Shown in pieces: positions 61,426 to 64,000 of a stretch of 64,000 nt of DNA. The notes beneath the pieces are model-generated. The model saw only the letters and a program-made list of their open reading frames with translations. It was not told the DNA's origin and searched no databases. Location: contig CP136067.1 in the NCBI GenBank assembly GCA_032622095.1, positions 130,527,990 through 130,591,989 of the forward strand. Direction: 5' to 3'. The DNA is from Siphonodentalium dalli (taxonomy: Eukaryota > Mollusca > Scaphopoda > Gadilida > Siphonodentaliidae). The stretch's first letter is position 1. Every line of letters begins with the position of its first letter. Both the position numbers and the translations under genes were made by a program.

Positions 61426-61953
61426 ACAAATTCAGATTCTTACGACAGCAAATTTAACATTGAAAAGCGTATTTAAAGAGTGCAGAATTGACCATTTTTA
61501 CTTAATATGTAATATAATTGAATGTTATAAGAAATTCAACATTTAGTACCGAATAATTTAGAAGTCGCGATGTCGTAAATTTATTTAATTTCCGGCACAT
61601 GATGTTAACTTCGAAACTAAACAAAGAAAATATTATTTTGTTTCGAGTCATAAACGCATTTAAAGTTTGTTAAACGTGACTAATCTCAGTTAAAATTATG
61701 TCACAAGGCGCAGAAGATATTCTGAGAGAATACGTAGAATCAGTTCTCACAGGAACTGTCATAAAGAGTCTGCGGAAATGAAACCGAAACTATATTATAT
61801 TAATCAAAGCTATTTTTAAAGACAATTGTGGGCGGTGACGTCATACTACAGGGGGTTTCTGTGGAAGTTATTTATAGCGACAGTAATGCCACAGATAGCG
61901 GGTTCATCAGACTCAGTACTTTTAGAGTCTGAGTATGGTTTTAATCAGAACTG
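61166..61953. mobile_element. 788-bp inverted-repeat element with 9-bp target duplication
   Basis: Terminal inverted repeats of about 50 bases (left CAGTTCTGATTAAAACCATA and onward to 61215; right arm 61904-61953) differ at one base. Flanks are CTATCTCAC and CTATCTCAT, a 9-bp duplication with one mismatch. Part of the arm, GACTCAGTACTTTTAGAGTC, is itself nearly palindromic. Nine-base duplications suggest a Mutator-like non-autonomous element. No coding frame inside. Confidence 0.8.
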
Positions 61954-61992
61954 CTATCTCATATACACCAGTTAAAATAGCAATACAAAACA

Positions 61993-62265
61993 TTGAGTTT
62001 GTGGTATCTGGCAATTGTCTGTGTGTTGACTAACTTAGCAGATTCGGAAACTTACGGTTCCAGATTCAAAATGTTACTGCTCCAGATTCGAACTGCTCCA
62101 GTTCCAGATTCAATTCGTTCCCATGGGATTTCGGCCACAAGGGAATTCATGACATATCGTGGATCCAGGGCATGGATTGATTATTGGGATACATACGAAA
62201 ACCCGGACGAATATCGTTTATCCGAGATCGAGTTTTTTAACGTTTACAAACTATTGAGTAGCTGA
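61993..62265 (+). CDS. Unrecognised ORF, low confidence
   Basis: The frame is open from 61993 to TGA at 62265 but has no ATG near its start. The first part is hydrophobic (LWYLAIVCVLTNLADSE), like a signal peptide; a possible acceptor (TTAG before CAGATTCGG) could instead make 62038 the exon start. It then reads TREFMTYRGSRAWIDYWDTY and EIEFFNVYKLLSS. CCAGATTC recurs four times in the first part. I do not recognise a family, and chance remains a real explanation. Confidence 0.25.
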   Translation: MSLWYLAIVCVLTNLADSETYGSRFKMLLLQIRTAPVPDSIRSHGISATREFMTYRGSRAWIDYWDTYENPDEYRLSEIEFFNVYKLLSS

Positions 62266-62335
62266 CATGCGATGACGGATAACGACGAAGAATAAATGGT
62301 CCCATCGAATAACATATAACCTACTTATATACCTG

Positions 62336-62420
62336 TCATGTTGGATTTTGTTATATATATTGATGGCCCGTATATAGTTTATAATGAATAAGATTAGATT
62401 CAATCACATTTGTTATAACT
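62336..62420 (-). repeat. Gypsy LTR fragment
   Basis: About 85 bases match the LTR edge at 12536-12620 (TGTCATG, TTGTTATAT, ATTGATGGCCCGTA, TAGTTTATAATGA). No other retrotransposon sequence was found next to it. Confidence 0.65.
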
Positions 62421-63267
62421 TTGCCTATGAGCTGCGATGTGACAAAGTATAACTACAGTAATATTGCGTTTATACCAAACATGAAATACAAACGGGGCAG
62501 AGAAGGGGTCAAGAAAAGATGTCTCACCTAATCTGCTCGTCTGTATTCTGTTTGGTCCGGTGGTCTGTTGTCGTGAATCTGTGGGCAAGTCCGTGTCGTT
62601 ATCCTTGATGATGGCGTATTAGATGAGTGATGATTGATGAGTGTTGGATATCGGCCAACGTCCTATAAAACTGTTATGAAGTCCGAATATAACTTGGAAC
62701 AACATGCGACTGTTCTTGTCGAGAATCGTAACCACAAGAGATCGATATGGAGATGTATTCTTCCGCGCCACGGAAACCTTCCTTCGCTCAGTCCGTGCGC
62801 CACTCAGCGTCCTGGATTCGGTCACCTGATACTCTGACCTTTGACGTGATCATTCATAACAACAATAGTCAACAAAACACATGTGCACAGTCCACGTGTA
62901 CCTCAACATTCACCACACTCCTCCCCGTTCCATTCTTTTAGATGGTGGAATATCTCCAAGAAGGTGGTGTTGACTATGTTGAACTCCATCCAAGACGCCA
63001 AGCAACAGGCAGAGTGAATAACGATGGGCTGCATTATTTTGGGACGCCCACTATCCCTCAGAATACAAGTTATCCCCTAAAGTCCCTAAATGGTGCCAGG
63101 CACTGATCACAAGCTGCATTATTGGGACGCTTGTTATCCCTTCCGAATGTCCCTGAAAGTTCTTAGGAGTTCCCGAGATAAACTTCCTTAGTTTCCAGGA
63201 ATGTCATAATGAATATGTGTGGAATCCATTATCTGGGGCTTCCACTACCCCGACCGGACTTCTGCAG
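62421..63267. other. No gene recognised
   Basis: Includes a weak duplicated block near 63025-63100 and 63110-63180 (GCTGCATTATTKKGGACGC, TTATCCC, AGTYCCTAA or AGTTCTTAG). This is downstream sequence of the TatD-like gene. No other feature seen. Confidence 0.4.
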
Positions 63268-64000
63268 TCACTTCAATTTGTACAAGGTTCGCGCATTTTC
63301 AGAGGTTATCCTACAAATGTGATGAAGCGAATCCCCTCGAATTTTGGCAACTGCAGCAGCCGTTTCTCCCACAAACAACGGAGTGGTTGGTCGTTTTCCC
63401 CCCGAAGTAAGGGGCGTCCGTTTCCAGTAGTAACCGATCATCCGGAACTGCACATAACGCGAGTCGTTGGTCTTGATCAAAGAATCGCGCCATAGCCGTG
63501 AATCCAAAGTAAACCCTAGGAAAAGTCAACCATTGAGCCACAGAAGATTTTCGCTGTCCGAAACAGTGAAGATGCACGGGATAACTGGTGAGCTGCATCT
63601 CCTGGAAGATGGTGAAAACCCGCGAACATACAGCGTCACCGTAAGTATCAGCCCCTCGAAGGTGTAACACGATGGGCTTGTCGGGTGTAGCAATCTTCAA
63701 CAGTTCCCTAAGCACATTCTCCTGCGACCCGTGAGTTGAGGCGGGCTCGGTGTAATCTAGCCCAATTTCTCCTAAGGCATTAACTCGTGGATCCATGACG
63801 AATGTCTGCAGTTGATCCTTCAGACGATTACAAAAGAAATGCCACTTCTTTGGATGAAGCCCTACAGCTACTCCCCACTTCATGTTGAGATCTTCCTCGG
63901 TCGGAAACGTGTTGGGATCACAGAACACAGCCACCCTCCGTGGAGTTTAATAGGCACTGCTCCTGTGGGTCCTTCCTCCAGTAACCGATCGAATGAGTCC
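63268..64000 (-). pseudogene. TatD-like metal-dependent hydrolase, 5' truncated by window edge, two frameshifts
   Basis: On the minus strand the frame at 63311-63934 reads FCDPNTFPTEEDLNMKWGVA, VGLHPKKW, VNALGEIGLDYTEP, IVLHLRG, VHLHCFG and LLLETDAPYFGG, all signature blocks of the TatD deoxyribonuclease family (metal ligands E, H, H, D). The proper C-terminus, TTPLFVGETAAAVAKIRG and ITSENARTLYKLK, is in another frame (63268-63390), so a one-base change in the GGGGGG run near 63401 breaks it. At the start, LLEEGPTGAVPIKLHGG is in a third frame before VAVFCDP, again at a G run (about 63935). Both breaks lie in homopolymers, so assembly error is as likely as true decay. The N-terminal HxH motif would be beyond 64000. 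Confidence 0.8.

Noticed and set aside
1..64000. CRISPR arrays, bacterial operons, rRNA genes
   Set aside because: No spaced identical repeats with unique spacers, no Shine-Dalgarno-linked gene sets and no rRNA-like sequence; all evidence is for an animal nuclear genome.

Overview
The window looks like animal nuclear DNA, AT-rich and gene-poor, from a genome full of transposable elements. Spliced exons of an RGK-family small GTPase (an animal family), GT-AG introns, a Gypsy retrotransposon, several families of inverted-repeat DNA transposons and MITEs, and a TTAGGG-related satellite all support this. TTAGGG repeats argue against most insects. A mollusc or other lophotrochozoan is my guess only. 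Nothing resembles a bacterial operon, CRISPR array, rRNA or confident tRNA.

Host genes. Two partial copies of an RGK GTPase gene lie head to tail on the + strand. Copy A shows its last two exons (16972-17155 and 18661-18869). Copy B shows its first two exons (52924-53172 and 55762-55850). Reading frames and splice phases fit as one four-exon gene structure. A 3-kb segment at 1-3013 is repeated at 58206-61425 with about 2-3% difference by eye. It falls in the intron after exon 2 of copy B and where the same intron of copy A would be, so the window probably holds one unit of a recent tandem duplication with A's first exons off the left edge and B's last exons off the right edge. A TatD-like hydrolase gene (minus strand, two frameshifts, both in G runs) enters from the right edge.

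Layout. 1-3013: duplicated intron segment. 3014-12620: hAT-like terminal fragment and a decayed minus-strand Gypsy element whose gag is split by a 5.2-kb foldback element (E1, 6618-11841), which itself holds an 827-bp element with a 9-bp target duplication. 12.6-16.9 kb: small repeats. 16.97-18.87 kb: copy A exons. 19.66-26.99 kb: telomere-like satellite. 28855-34058: E3, a 5.2-kb inverted-repeat transposon with a broken transposase-like gene. 34-40.8 kb: dispersed repeats and MITEs. 40864-46094: E2, second copy of the E1 family, inserted at the edge of a 207-bp higher-order satellite (46095-47160). 47.2-49.1 kb: E4, a decayed inverted-repeat element with a fragment related to E3. 49.7-54.5 kb: palindromic MITEs and a 53-bp minisatellite. 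52.7-55.9 kb: promoter and first exons of copy B. 58.2-61.4 kb: second duplicated segment. 61.2-64 kb: a 788-bp element, an LTR fragment and the TatD-like gene.

The most promising undescribed items are the E1/E2 foldback family (long inverted repeats around a 40-bp minisatellite, 3-bp target duplications, no visible transposase), the E3/E4 transposon family, and the telomere-like composite satellite.
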